DNA of 43,314 nucleotides, taken from an uncultured Gardnerella sp. (lineage in GTDB: Bacteria > Actinomycetota > Actinomycetes > Actinomycetales > Bifidobacteriaceae). Below, piece by piece: positions 18,150 to 28,112 of this stretch. The DNA lies in the NCBI GenBank assembly GCA_947292085.1, contig CAMYPN010000004.1, forward strand, positions 1-43,314, read 5' to 3'. The notes beneath the pieces are model-generated. The model did not search any database and was not told the origin of the DNA. It was given only the letters and a program-made list of their open reading frames with translations. How positions within the stretch are numbered: the first letter of the stretch is position 1; each line of letters starts with the position of its first letter. A program made the translations under genes and the position numbers.

Positions 18150-20438
18150 ATGGCACTTGCACTATATCGACGTTATCGTCCGGACACGTTTGATGGGGTT
18201 ATTGGACAGGATCAAGTTACCGTTCCGTTGTGTAGAGCCTTAGATAAAGGTCGTATTACGCACGCATATTTGTTCTCTGGACCGCGCGGATGCGGAAAAA
18301 CGAGTTCTGCGAGAATATTGGCTCGTTGTATTAATTGTGAACAAGGGCCTACTTCTCATCCTTGCGGAAAATGTCAGAGTTGTAAAGATTTAGCAACTGG
18401 TGGTCCTGGTTCTATAGATGTTGTAGAAATAGATGCTGCAAGTCACAACGGTGTTGATGATGCTCGAGAGCTTCGTGAGCGTGCAGGTTTTGCACCTGCG
18501 CGAGACCGCTACAAAATTTTTATTCTTGACGAAGCTCATATGGTAACTCCTCAAGGCTTTAACGCTCTTTTAAAAATTGTCGAAGAGCCTCCAGAGCACG
18601 TAATGTTTATTTTTGCCACAACTGAGCCAGATAAGGTGATTGGTACTATTCGTTCTCGTACACACCATTATCCGTTTAGGCTTGTTCCTCCAGAAGTAAT
18701 GTCTCCATATTTGGAAGATATTTGCAAGAAGGAGGGCATTGAGCCTGCTCCTGGAGTGTTGCGCTTAGCGATGCGAGCTGGTGCAGGTTCAATGCGAGAC
18801 ACTCTTTCAGTATTAGATCAATTAATGGTTGGTGCTGAAAATGGTGTTATTGCTTTAGACTCTGCAGTAGCGTTACTAGGATTTACTCCTAGTTCGCTAA
18901 TAGGAGAAGTTGTTGATGCTCTTATTAACGCTGATGGAGCTGCAGTTTATGACGTTGTAAGAAGAGTTATTGTTGGTGGATTTGATACGCGTAAATTTGT
19001 AGAAGATTTGCTTGGCCGTCTACGTGATTTACTGCTTATAGTATCTGCTGGTCAAAAAGCATCAGCTGGTTTCTTTAACGATATGGCGCCTGAAGATTTG
19101 GAAGATTTGCGTAAACAAGCAGATAAGTTAACTTTGGTTGATTTATCTCGTATGGCGCAAACTGTGAATAATGCATTTGCTGGTATGGCAAGTGCAGTTT
19201 CTCCTAGAATGAATCTTGAAATTTTGATGGCAAGATTATTAGCTGAGCGTGACGAAAAGATTAATGAGTCTTCTTCTAAAACAGTTTCATCTAATTCTGC
19301 TTCGCATAATTCTTCAGTAAAGCAAACTAATAGTAGTGAAACTCATGAAAAACCTGCTGTAAGTCATTTTATTGGTTCAAAATCTAATTCCGATAATGCA
19401 AAAATAGAGCAGGAAGTTTCGCAAACTTCTACTAATACTGTTGAAAAGCTAAGTGTTGACGAAAAGTGGGATCTAGTAGTAAAAGGACTTCCGGAAGACG
19501 TACGTGAGTATGTTACGCGCAATAATGTGCCGGAAGTATCTCTCTCTAGCGACCAAAATGGTAGACAAAAATTAGTTTTAACTTTTGATCAGCCTATAAG
19601 TCAGCATGCTTTTGCACTCGCTTTGTGTACAACAAGTCCTTACGAAGGTAAGAAAGTTCCTGTTGTTGTTATGCAAGCAGTAAGAGAAATTTTTGGTGCA
19701 GATACAATGATTGCGCCTGCTCCTGTTGCTGCAAACGGGGAAAGAGTTGAATCTGTGTCTCGAATGAGTCAAGAGGCACTTTCAAAAGTTAAACGCGAAG
19801 TTCTATTGCGAAAAACCGGTATTTCTACAGGAATAAATCTTAAAGAAAAAGCTAAAACGCAAGAAAAAAACGAAAATCTGAAAGAGAATAACACAACAAC
19901 TTCTGATTCAGATTTTCTTCACGCTGATGGCTCCGCAGCATCAGTAGTTAATAATCAAACTGCGGAAAGTGCTGCTACTAATGCTCAAATATCGAGTGTA
20001 GATGATGATGCTTGGGCAGATATGTCATCTGTGCCGATGTCTGATGTTATGAGCATGCCGTTTAGTGAGCAAAAAGCTTTTAGTTCTAAACAAGAGCAAG
20101 AAAGCGTTGTAGCTAAAAACACTGTAGAAAATGCTTCTTCTGCAAATTACCACTCTAATATCCGTAATTTTAATAACGATGCTGCTAACAGTGGAGTGAA
20201 TGAATCTGAAGTTGACTCATCCAAGCTGCAGGAAACTTCTTCAGCTAAAACCATATCTACAGGAGCTGAAGAAGACGAATGTTCTATGGATGACGATTCG
20301 TTAGATATTTCAGCGAATGTAAACGTTGACGAACTAAAGCAGATTTTTGAAGTTAAAGCGGTAGAAGAATTTGCTGCAAGTGATCCAAAAAATCCAAAAA
20401 ATATGGTTTTGGCAGCGAAAAAGAAGCAGGAGGAGTAA
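18150..20438 (+). CDS. dnaX: DNA polymerase III subunit gamma/tau
   Basis: Clamp-loader ATPase. Walker A is GPRGCGKTS (44-52), the zinc cysteines are C63, C72, C75 and C78, the DAASHNGVDDAR region and Walker B ILDEAHM follow, and the FATTEPDKV sensor is present. Domains I-III run to about 370. A Ser/Asn-rich linker leads to a globular domain (about 430-540, VDEKWDLVVKGLPEDVREYV to VMQAVREIFG) and then a long acidic, disordered tail to 762. The heptamer A AAA AAC (19865-19871) in the tail is immediately followed by an 11-bp inverted repeat. A -1 shift there would end at TAA 19889-19891, giving about 580 residues. recR follows after three bases, the usual dnaX-recR pair. Confidence 0.97.
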   Translation: MALALYRRYRPDTFDGVIGQDQVTVPLCRALDKGRITHAYLFSGPRGCGKTSSARILARCINCEQGPTSHPCGKCQSCKDLATGGPGSIDVVEIDAASHNGVDDARELRERAGFAPARDRYKIFILDEAHMVTPQGFNALLKIVEEPPEHVMFIFATTEPDKVIGTIRSRTHHYPFRLVPPEVMSPYLEDICKKEGIEPAPGVLRLAMRAGAGSMRDTLSVLDQLMVGAENGVIALDSAVALLGFTPSSLIGEVVDALINADGAAVYDVVRRVIVGGFDTRKFVEDLLGRLRDLLLIVSAGQKASAGFFNDMAPEDLEDLRKQADKLTLVDLSRMAQTVNNAFAGMASAVSPRMNLEILMARLLAERDEKINESSSKTVSSNSASHNSSVKQTNSSETHEKPAVSHFIGSKSNSDNAKIEQEVSQTSTNTVEKLSVDEKWDLVVKGLPEDVREYVTRNNVPEVSLSSDQNGRQKLVLTFDQPISQHAFALALCTTSPYEGKKVPVVVMQAVREIFGADTMIAPAPVAANGERVESVSRMSQEALSKVKREVLLRKTGISTGINLKEKAKTQEKNENLKENNTTTSDSDFLHADGSAASVVNNQTAESAATNAQISSVDDDAWADMSSVPMSDVMSMPFSEQKAFSSKQEQESVVAKNTVENASSANYHSNIRNFNNDAANSGVNESEVDSSKLQETSSAKTISTGAEEDECSMDDDSLDISANVNVDELKQIFEVKAVEEFAASDPKNPKNMVLAAKKKQEE
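19865..19917 (+). promoter_or_regulatory. Candidate -1 frameshift or slippage element in dnaX
   Basis: An A7 run (19864-19870) followed by C reads in frame as A AAA AAC. Directly after it GAAAATCTGAA (19872-19882) is perfectly complementary to TTCAGATTTTC (19907-19917), with a 24-base loop. The -1 frame hits TAA (19889-19891) inside the loop. Many dnaX genes make a short gamma product this way; for this gene it is a prediction. Confidence 0.4.
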
Positions 20439-20441
20439 TTC

Positions 20442-21050
20442 GTGCATAATGCATCGTCTTATGATGGCGCTATAGGTCGCCTTATTGACGCTTTTTCTAG
20501 TCTTCCTGGAATTGGGCCTAAAGGTGCGCAGCGAATCGCTTTTTATATTCTTTCTGCCCCAGATTCTGATGCTCAAATGCTTATAGAAGCAATTAATGAT
20601 GTAAAAGAGAGCGTAAGATTTTGTGAAATATGCGGTAACGTGTGCGAGCAAAGCCCATGCGTTATTTGCGCAGACCCACGAAGAGACCATACAAAAATTT
20701 GTGTAGTAGAAGAGCCTAAAGATATTATGATCGTTGAGCGCACGCACGAGTATAAAGGTGTGTATCATGTGCTTGGTGGCGCTATTAATCCAATGGCAAA
20801 TATCGGTCCAGGTGATTTAACAGTTACTAAACTTTTAGAAAGACTAAAAGATACGCAAATTAAAGAAATTATTCTCGCTCTTGACCCGAATATAGAAGGT
20901 GAAGCTACAGTTACGTATTTAGCTCGTTTACTTGAACCGCTTGGGGTTAATGTTACTCGTTTAGCAAGTGGTCTTCCTGTTGGAGGAGATTTAGAGTATG
21001 CGGATGAGATAACACTAGGTAGAGCTTTTGCTGGAAGACAAAGCGTTTAA
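20442..21050 (+). CDS. recR: Recombination mediator RecR
   Basis: Acts with RecF/RecO to load RecA on gapped DNA. The helix-hairpin-helix [20 protein letters not shown] is at the N-terminus. The zinc finger is [16 protein letters not shown]. The Toprim domain carries [13 protein letters not shown], then [19 protein letters not shown] (Walker-B-like region) and [11 protein letters not shown]. The length of 202 is normal. GTG start with AGGAGGAG (20428-20435) located at the end of dnaX, three bases upstream of which translation ends, so expression is coupled. Confidence 0.97.
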   Translation: MHNASSYDGAIGRLIDAFSSLPGIGPKGAQRIAFYILSAPDSDAQMLIEAINDVKESVRFCEICGNVCEQSPCVICADPRRDHTKICVVEEPKDIMIVERTHEYKGVYHVLGGAINPMANIGPGDLTVTKLLERLKDTQIKEIILALDPNIEGEATVTYLARLLEPLGVNVTRLASGLPVGGDLEYADEITLGRAFAGRQSV

Positions 21051-21188
21051 TTTAACTCAAACTTATGAAAGTGTTTTATGCGTATCTGAAACTTTATTAA
21101 AATAGAGCATAGTTGGTAATCTAATTTTGATATTGGTTGGTAAGCTTGTAACTCGTTTTGCGCGTTACCCGAGCTTAAGGGGTGAAAA

Positions 21189-21953
21189 TTGGCGCTTATT
21201 GTACAAAAATACGGCGGCTCGTCAGTAGAAGATACTGAAGCAATACAGCGCGTAGCTAAGCGGATTCTTGACACTAAAGCTGCAGGTAATGATGTTGCGG
21301 TAGTTGTTTCTGCTATGGGAGATACCACAGATGATCTTATAGATCAGGCAATGAGTGTTAATGCTAACCCTCCTGCTCGAGAAATGGATATGCTGATGAC
21401 TGCTGGCGAGAGAATTTCTATGAGCCTTCTAGCGATGGCAATTCATGCTCAGGGTTCTCACGCCTACTCTTTTACTGGTTCACAAGCTGGTTTTATGACT
21501 GATACTCAATTCGGTGCAGCTCATATTCGTGCTGTTAAACCAGATCGCGTACGTAGAGCACTAAACAAGGGTAGTGTCGCTATTGTTGCCGGATTCCAGG
21601 GTATTAGCGAAGTTGGAGACGATACTACACTTGGCAGAGGCGGTTCCGATACTTCTGCCGTTGCGCTCGCGGTTGCTTTAGGTGCGGATGTTTGCGAAAT
21701 ATACACTGATGTTGATGGCGTTTTTACTGCAGATCCGCGTATTGTTCCTACAGCTAAAAGAATTCCAGTTATTGATTACGATTCAATGTTAGAGATGTCG
21801 TCATGCGGTTCTAGAGTTCTTGCACTTCGTTGTGTAGAGTATGCGCAACGTTTTAACATGCCTCTTCATGTGAGAAGTTCTTTCTCTCATCGCAATGGCA
21901 CATTAATTGTTCCTAAAGGCACAGATTTAAATAGTTTGCCGAATTTGGGTTGA
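21189..21953 (+). CDS. lysC: Aspartokinase catalytic subunit (kinase domain only)
   Basis: Phosphorylates aspartate, the entry to lysine, threonine and methionine. The N-terminus [26 protein letters not shown] has the K-[FY]-G-G-[ST]-S motif. [39 protein letters not shown] (catalytic/ATP loop) and [15 protein letters not shown] are all present. It ends after the kinase fold at 254 residues, where single-chain actinobacterial LysC (about 420) continues into two ACT domains. TTG start with AGGGGTGAAAA upstream. The ACT part is encoded 87 bases downstream in the same frame, separated by several stops. Confidence 0.93.
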   Translation: MALIVQKYGGSSVEDTEAIQRVAKRILDTKAAGNDVAVVVSAMGDTTDDLIDQAMSVNANPPAREMDMLMTAGERISMSLLAMAIHAQGSHAYSFTGSQAGFMTDTQFGAAHIRAVKPDRVRRALNKGSVAIVAGFQGISEVGDDTTLGRGGSDTSAVALAVALGADVCEIYTDVDGVFTADPRIVPTAKRIPVIDYDSMLEMSSCGSRVLALRCVEYAQRFNMPLHVRSSFSHRNGTLIVPKGTDLNSLPNLG

Positions 21954-22040
21954 ATCTAAAACAAAGTTAAACGCAAAATAAAACGAAAATACGAAAATTA
22001 AAACTAATTAAAACGTACTCAACAAATAAGGGCGGTAAAA

Positions 22041-22610
22041 ATGGTAAGTCAAGATATTCGTTCTACCATGGGTGACTTGTTCCCGGATTTGGGTCCGGAA
22101 GCACCTGTTATTTCAGGTGTTGCTCACGATCGTAGCGAATGCATGATTACAGTACGCGGAATTCCTGATATGCCTGGCATGGCTTCTAAAGTGTTTACTG
22201 CTCTTGCGAAAGCAGGAATTAACGTCGATATGATTGCGCAAGCTAGCGCGTCTACCGGTACTGCTGATATTTCTTTAACAGCTCCAAGTTCATCTTTGGA
22301 AGATATGCGTCGAGTGCTTGAAGAAGCGCATGGTGAGTTGCAATTCACTTCTATGGACGTAGATCCAACTGTAGGAAAAGTTGCGGTTGTTGGAGTTGGT
22401 ATGAAAACTCAATCAGGTTTGGCTGCAAAGTTCTTTAAAGCGCTTAGTGAACACAATATTAACGTGTTAATGATCTCCACTTCTGAAATTCGTATTGCTG
22501 CTCTTGTGCCAATTGAGCAGCTTGATGACGCTGTTCGCGCTTTGCACACGTCTTATGGATTGGACGCAAGTAAAATAGAAGCCGTAGTTTATGGCGGAAG
22601 CGGTCGCTGA
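22041..22610 (+). CDS. Aspartokinase regulatory (beta-like) subunit with two ACT domains
   Basis: Matches the C-terminal regulatory half of LysC from ISGVAHDRSE onward. The first ACT domain spans ITVRGIPDMPGMASKVFTALAKAGINVDMI. The second is VAVVGVGMKTQSGLAAKFFKALSEHNINVLMISTSEIRIAALV, with the effector-binding STSEI motif. The C-terminus EAVVYGGSGR also resembles single-chain LysC. No kinase residues are present. It has its own AAGGGCGG ribosome site and an extra ~25-residue N-terminus. It probably assembles with the separate kinase subunit, like LysC beta of corynebacteria, and confers lysine/threonine feedback. Confidence 0.88.
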   Translation: MVSQDIRSTMGDLFPDLGPEAPVISGVAHDRSECMITVRGIPDMPGMASKVFTALAKAGINVDMIAQASASTGTADISLTAPSSSLEDMRRVLEEAHGELQFTSMDVDPTVGKVAVVGVGMKTQSGLAAKFFKALSEHNINVLMISTSEIRIAALVPIEQLDDAVRALHTSYGLDASKIEAVVYGGSGR

Positions 22611-22634
22611 AATTAGTCGAATCGCATATTTTGA

Positions 22635-23738
<1,104 letters not shown>

Positions 23739-23790
23739 TTTCCATACTGTTATGCTCGCGATTGTGTAAATCTTTGCGTAAACTGGAAAT

Positions 23791-24417
23791 ATGTCAATAG
23801 CATCAGAAGTAGTAAAGCAGCAGTTGAACCGCATTGTAGCTCTCGGATATCCGGATGTTGCGGATATGAGTGAATCGGATTTCAGAATTCTTGCTAATCC
23901 TCTGCTTAATGCGCTTGATAGTAGTAATCTTGGCGAGAATATTCTTCTTGTTCCTACTCGTAAACTTGTGTCTCCGGAATCGCTTATTGCTAGAACTAGC
24001 ATAAACCGTATGGCAGGTTTTACTACTATGCCGCCTAGAGATATTCTAAGTTTTCTTCCGCGAGATGATTTTGATTTCCAGAACGAGTCGTTTTATTTGG
24101 TAATTGAACCGCATATGGGCACTTCGTATTTGAATCGTGAACCAGATGTTGCTTTGAAACTAATTGATTCAGATGAGCGTTTGCCTCTTACTCTTGAAGA
24201 GGGATTGGCAATGGTAACGCAGCACACTGATTGTTTAGAAAGCAAGAATGGTTTTAACTTGCTAGGTTCACGTAGTGCAGATGGTAGAGTTCCTAGTATT
24301 TGGATGAGCCAGGGTGCTCCTAGATTAGGATCGGTTTGGCCTAATTCTCGTCACACTTGGCTTGGAAACGCTTATTGTATTAAACGTTGCGGTGTATCAT
24401 CTTTGGCTAATCTTTAA
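23791..24417 (+). CDS. DUF5701-like conserved hypothetical protein
   Basis: A 208-residue soluble protein without a recognisable catalytic motif. The C-terminal half has the pattern RLPLTLEEGLAMVTQHTDCLESKNGFNLLGSRSADGRVPSIWMSQGAPRLGSVWPNSRHTWLGNAYC, which I associate with the actinobacterial DUF5701 family. The N-terminal half is mixed alpha/beta. No signal peptide or membrane segment is present. Upstream TAAACT (23779-23784) lies seven bases before the ATG and no strong Shine-Dalgarno is seen, so the mRNA may be leaderless. The family call is from memory, and the function is unknown. Confidence 0.6.
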   Translation: MSIASEVVKQQLNRIVALGYPDVADMSESDFRILANPLLNALDSSNLGENILLVPTRKLVSPESLIARTSINRMAGFTTMPPRDILSFLPRDDFDFQNESFYLVIEPHMGTSYLNREPDVALKLIDSDERLPLTLEEGLAMVTQHTDCLESKNGFNLLGSRSADGRVPSIWMSQGAPRLGSVWPNSRHTWLGNAYCIKRCGVSSLANL

Positions 24418-24543
24418 TATTTCAACAAAAATATGCTGAACATAACGTGTCTGCTTGATGCGGCGCAAGAATAATTCTAGTAATATTGTTTTATAATTAT
24501 TTGCATAAGTTGGGTACTTGTTAAGTGGTAAAGAGAGTGCATT

Positions 24544-25245
24544 GTGGCATATATAACGTTTGATCATGTGGTAAAAGAATATCCTTCTGGTTCTGGAGTT
24601 GTTCGTGCTCTTGATGATGCGAGTTTTACTGCGGAACTTGGTCAGCTTACAGTGATTTTAGGTGCTTCTGGCGCTGGAAAAACCACTGCGTTAAACATTT
24701 TGGGTGGCATGGATACGGCCACTAGTGGCAAGGTTATCGTAGGCGATTGTGACGTTACTAAATTAAGCGGACGCAGTTTAGTACGATATCGTAGAGAAGA
24801 CATAGGTTTTGTTTTTCAGTTTTATAATCTTGTTCCAAATCTAACTGCTTTAGAAAATGTTGAGCTTGCTTCACAGATTTGTGCAGATCATTTTGATCCT
24901 GCGCAAACGTTAATTGATGTTGGTTTAAAAGATAGGCTTCATAATTTTCCTGCTCAACTTTCTGGTGGAGAGCAGCAGCGTGTGTCTATTGCGCGCGCTC
25001 TTGCTAAAAAACCGAAATTGCTGCTTTGCGATGAGCCTACAGGAGCTTTAGATTACGAAACTGGTAAAGCTGTTTTGCAACTTCTGCAAGATATTTGCCG
25101 TACAGAAGGAATGACAGTTCTTATTATTACTCACAACGCTGCTATAGCTCCTATGGCTCATAAAGTTGTACGTTTCCGTTCAGGTAAGGTTGTAAGCGAA
25201 ACTGTGCAGGAACATCCTAAGGCAATTGCAGATATTGAGTGGTGA
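24544..25245 (+). CDS. ABC transporter ATP-binding protein, MacB/LolD type
   Basis: A 233-residue nucleotide-binding subunit. Walker A is GASGAGKT (40-47), the Q-loop is [17 protein letters not shown], the signature is [15 protein letters not shown], Walker B is [12 protein letters not shown], and the switch His is ITHNAA. The Q-loop spacing and [10 protein letters not shown] are typical of the MacB/FtsE/LolD subgroup that pairs with FtsX-domain permeases. The partner begins six bases after its stop. The substrate is unknown; lipid, peptide and antibiotic roles all occur in the subgroup. Confidence 0.95.
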   Translation: MAYITFDHVVKEYPSGSGVVRALDDASFTAELGQLTVILGASGAGKTTALNILGGMDTATSGKVIVGDCDVTKLSGRSLVRYRREDIGFVFQFYNLVPNLTALENVELASQICADHFDPAQTLIDVGLKDRLHNFPAQLSGGEQQRVSIARALAKKPKLLLCDEPTGALDYETGKAVLQLLQDICRTEGMTVLIITHNAAIAPMAHKVVRFRSGKVVSETVQEHPKAIADIEW

Positions 25246-25251
25246 TGTGCT

Positions 25252-28014
25252 ATGAGAGGCAGTAATCGAGTTCATAACAAGCGTACTCACTCTATACTCC
25301 CGATTGTATTTATTAGCGCTGTGAGAATGTGGGTTCGTGAGTGGCGAAGATTTTGCGTATTAGCAGTTATAGCAATGCTTGGCGTTGCTGTTATGACAGG
25401 CATTTATGCTGGCTGCAACGATATGCTGCTTGGCGCGAATGATATGTACAATAAGCTCCACTCCTACGATTTGCAAATTGCATCAACTCTTGGTTTAACT
25501 AAGGATGATGTTGACGCAATTAAAAAACTTCCGGGCATAAGTGAAGTTAGTGCGGAACGTTCATGGAAGTCAACTGCGCATCCTTTGGGCGATGAAAATT
25601 CATCTTATGCGATGAATATGGTCCAGTACAATCATTCCGATAACAAGTTAAATCGTTTGCATTTGTTACATGGTAGAATGCCAGCAAAATCTGGTGAAGC
25701 TGTTGTAACGCAACGATTTTTGCACGATAGTGGATTGCGTATTGGCAGTACTGTAGTAGTGAGCGTACAGAGAATTTTTCAAGATGCTAATTCGAAAAAT
25801 TCTGAATCAAAAAACGAAAGTAATTCAAAAAGTGTTGAAGAGAATACTGAAGAAACTTATACTTTGCGAATTACTGGAAGTGTTCTAGACAGTAAAGATT
25901 TAAATAATCCTGACGGATATCAGTCTAAAGCTTTTAGAAATTCTGTTACGTCGCGTTATCCGATTTTTACTTCCGCAGCCCCGAGCAATGTAGAAAATCT
26001 TCCGTATACTGCAATATCTATTCGTTTAAGCGATGCTCAACATGTGAATACTTTTTCACAGAAATACCGAGGGATTGTTGCTGAAGCATCTGAACAAATT
26101 CGCAATAGTGTGCAATTTACTCGCGAAAAAGCTCGTCGTGAGCAAGTTATTAGCGAGAAGATTAATAATGTAGTTAACGGCATTATTGCCGCAAATCCTG
26201 CGATAAATAAAGCACCTGAATCTGTGTTAAAGAAAGCTCGTGAACAGATTCGAGAAAGCGTTGAGCCAAAAATTCAAAAAAGTGTTCCTCAAGCGAGATG
26301 GTATATTTCTACTCGCATATCAAATGACAGTTACGCTAGTTTGCGTTCCGACGTTTCCTCAATACAGTCACTTGGCTATGCTTTCCCGGCAGTTTTTCTT
26401 GTAGTTGCTATGATGATGAGTTTAACTGCTATGGCTCGCATGGTAGAAGAAGAACGAGGACTGATTGGTACTTACTTAAGTTTGGGTTATGGTCGTTCTG
26501 CTGCAGTAACAAGGCACGCTTTCTTCGCAATATTTGCTTGTTTTATTGGCGGTGGAATTGGTGATATTTTGGGCTTCTTGGCTATACCATCTTTGCTGCT
26601 TAAGATTTTGCGCGGATTATACGCTGTTCCTGGTGTAGCTTTACGATACGACTGGCTTTATGGCTCGCTGTGTGTGCTCGCTTTTGTTATACCTGTTGCA
26701 ATATGCACAATTGTTGTAAGTTGGAGAGAGACAAGACAGGTTCCAGCAGCGCTACTACGGCCTAAATCTCCAAAAGCTGGAGCCAGAGTATTTTTGGAGA
26801 GATTGCCATTTATTTGGAATCGTCTCAGCTTCTTAAATAAAGTTGCGATACGTAATTTGGCTCGCTTTAAGGGTAGACTTTGCATGACTATTGGCGGAGT
26901 TGCAGGATGCACTGCGCTTATAGTATGCGCATTAGCATTAAACGATACTGTAGCAACCTTAGGATTACGACAGTATGAGGGAATTTACAAATATGATGCT
27001 ATTGCAATTGCGGCTCCTGGCTCTTTCCAGAGTTTGAAGGAAAGTGTTGAGAAAGATAAGTCCAATAAGATTGTTGAATCAATGCTTCCGTCTTTTGTAA
27101 GTTCTGGAGAAATTTCTAAATATCAGGGAAATCAATCTAATAATGCATCTAAGCAACATAATGTTGAAGATTCTGAAAGCGTACAGATGATCGTCGTCAG
27201 AAATACGGATGCCTTATCTAAAATGGTTAGATTGCAAGATATTAATAATAATCTGAAAGAAATTAAATTAGACGACGAAGGCCCTCTTCTTTCACAAAGT
27301 GCAGCTACTTCTTTAGATATTTCTCGCGGTAATGAAATTACAATAACAAATACAAGTTTTAAGCGTGCAAGAGTGAAAGTTCGCGCTATAGTACGCAATC
27401 TTATTGGATCTAATATGTACATGACTTTGCGCTGCTACGAGCGTTTATTCGGAAGTAGTGGCGGTAAAGTATTGCAACCTAATGCACTTATGCTACGTTT
27501 GCGTGGAAACGACAAATTTAAAATCAAGTATGCTAATCAGATTGCAGACAGAGATGGTGTTCTAGCGGTGATGAATATTACTCGCATGAAATGCTCATTT
27601 AGCTTTGATCTGATGAATGCTGTTGTGGCTCTTATAGTTACGCTTGCTGCTGGACTGGCTTTAGCGGTGCTTTTCACTTTGGCTAGTACGAATATTTCTG
27701 AGCGAACGCGAGAAATGGCAACTCTTAAAGTGTTAGGTTTCTACCGTAGAGAAGTGCATTTGTATGTTCATAAAGAGATGCTTACACTCACAGTAATTGG
27801 CATACTTGTTGGTTTGCCATTGGGTAGACTTATTGCTGGTTTGCTTACTGGTGCTTTACGCATGCCGTCACTATATTTCGAGGTTGAAGTTGCACCACTA
27901 AGCTACTGTATTGCAGGTTTTGCTACCTTAATATTCGCTTTAATAGTGCAGTTTGCAACGAACCCTGCGCTAGATCGTATTGATCCGGTTAGTTCGCTTA
28001 AAAGTGTCGAATAG
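25252..28014 (+). CDS. ABC transporter permease with two FtsX domains
   Basis: A 920-residue polytopic membrane protein. An N-terminal helix (FCVLAVIAMLGVAVMTGIYAG) leads to a large extracytoplasmic domain, then three helices around YAFPAVFLVVAMMMSLTAMARMVEEERGLIGTYLSLGYGRSAAV (first FtsX domain). A second unit follows with LCMTIGGVAGCTALIVCALAL, another extracytoplasmic part, and the second FtsX domain TNISERTREMATLKVLGFYRREV. The extracytoplasmic domains carry low-complexity Asn/Ser/Lys segments. This is the actinobacterial two-FtsX layout. It forms a transporter with the ATPase upstream. A role in envelope traffic or peptide resistance is possible but not demonstrable. Confidence 0.88.
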   Translation: MRGSNRVHNKRTHSILPIVFISAVRMWVREWRRFCVLAVIAMLGVAVMTGIYAGCNDMLLGANDMYNKLHSYDLQIASTLGLTKDDVDAIKKLPGISEVSAERSWKSTAHPLGDENSSYAMNMVQYNHSDNKLNRLHLLHGRMPAKSGEAVVTQRFLHDSGLRIGSTVVVSVQRIFQDANSKNSESKNESNSKSVEENTEETYTLRITGSVLDSKDLNNPDGYQSKAFRNSVTSRYPIFTSAAPSNVENLPYTAISIRLSDAQHVNTFSQKYRGIVAEASEQIRNSVQFTREKARREQVISEKINNVVNGIIAANPAINKAPESVLKKAREQIRESVEPKIQKSVPQARWYISTRISNDSYASLRSDVSSIQSLGYAFPAVFLVVAMMMSLTAMARMVEEERGLIGTYLSLGYGRSAAVTRHAFFAIFACFIGGGIGDILGFLAIPSLLLKILRGLYAVPGVALRYDWLYGSLCVLAFVIPVAICTIVVSWRETRQVPAALLRPKSPKAGARVFLERLPFIWNRLSFLNKVAIRNLARFKGRLCMTIGGVAGCTALIVCALALNDTVATLGLRQYEGIYKYDAIAIAAPGSFQSLKESVEKDKSNKIVESMLPSFVSSGEISKYQGNQSNNASKQHNVEDSESVQMIVVRNTDALSKMVRLQDINNNLKEIKLDDEGPLLSQSAATSLDISRGNEITITNTSFKRARVKVRAIVRNLIGSNMYMTLRCYERLFGSSGGKVLQPNALMLRLRGNDKFKIKYANQIADRDGVLAVMNITRMKCSFSFDLMNAVVALIVTLAAGLALAVLFTLASTNISERTREMATLKVLGFYRREVHLYVHKEMLTLTVIGILVGLPLGRLIAGLLTGALRMPSLYFEVEVAPLSYCIAGFATLIFALIVQFATNPALDRIDPVSSLKSVE

Positions 28015-28044
28015 TGAATATCAAAAGTTAGTATTTATGAGAGT

Positions 28045-28073
28045 TTAACTGAATAGTTAAGGGTTCCTATAAA
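28045..28073 (+). promoter_or_regulatory. Candidate promoter of the amino-acid permease with embedded palindrome
   Basis: TTAACT (28045-28050) and TATAAA (28068-28073) are separated by 17 bases. The -35 element is half of a perfect inverted repeat, TTAACT-GAAT-AGTTAA (28045-28060), suggesting that a repressor could cover it. Confidence 0.5.
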
Positions 28074-28112
28074 ATTGAAGGTTCGTGGTCGTTAAGAAAC
28101 GGAGTTGTAGTT

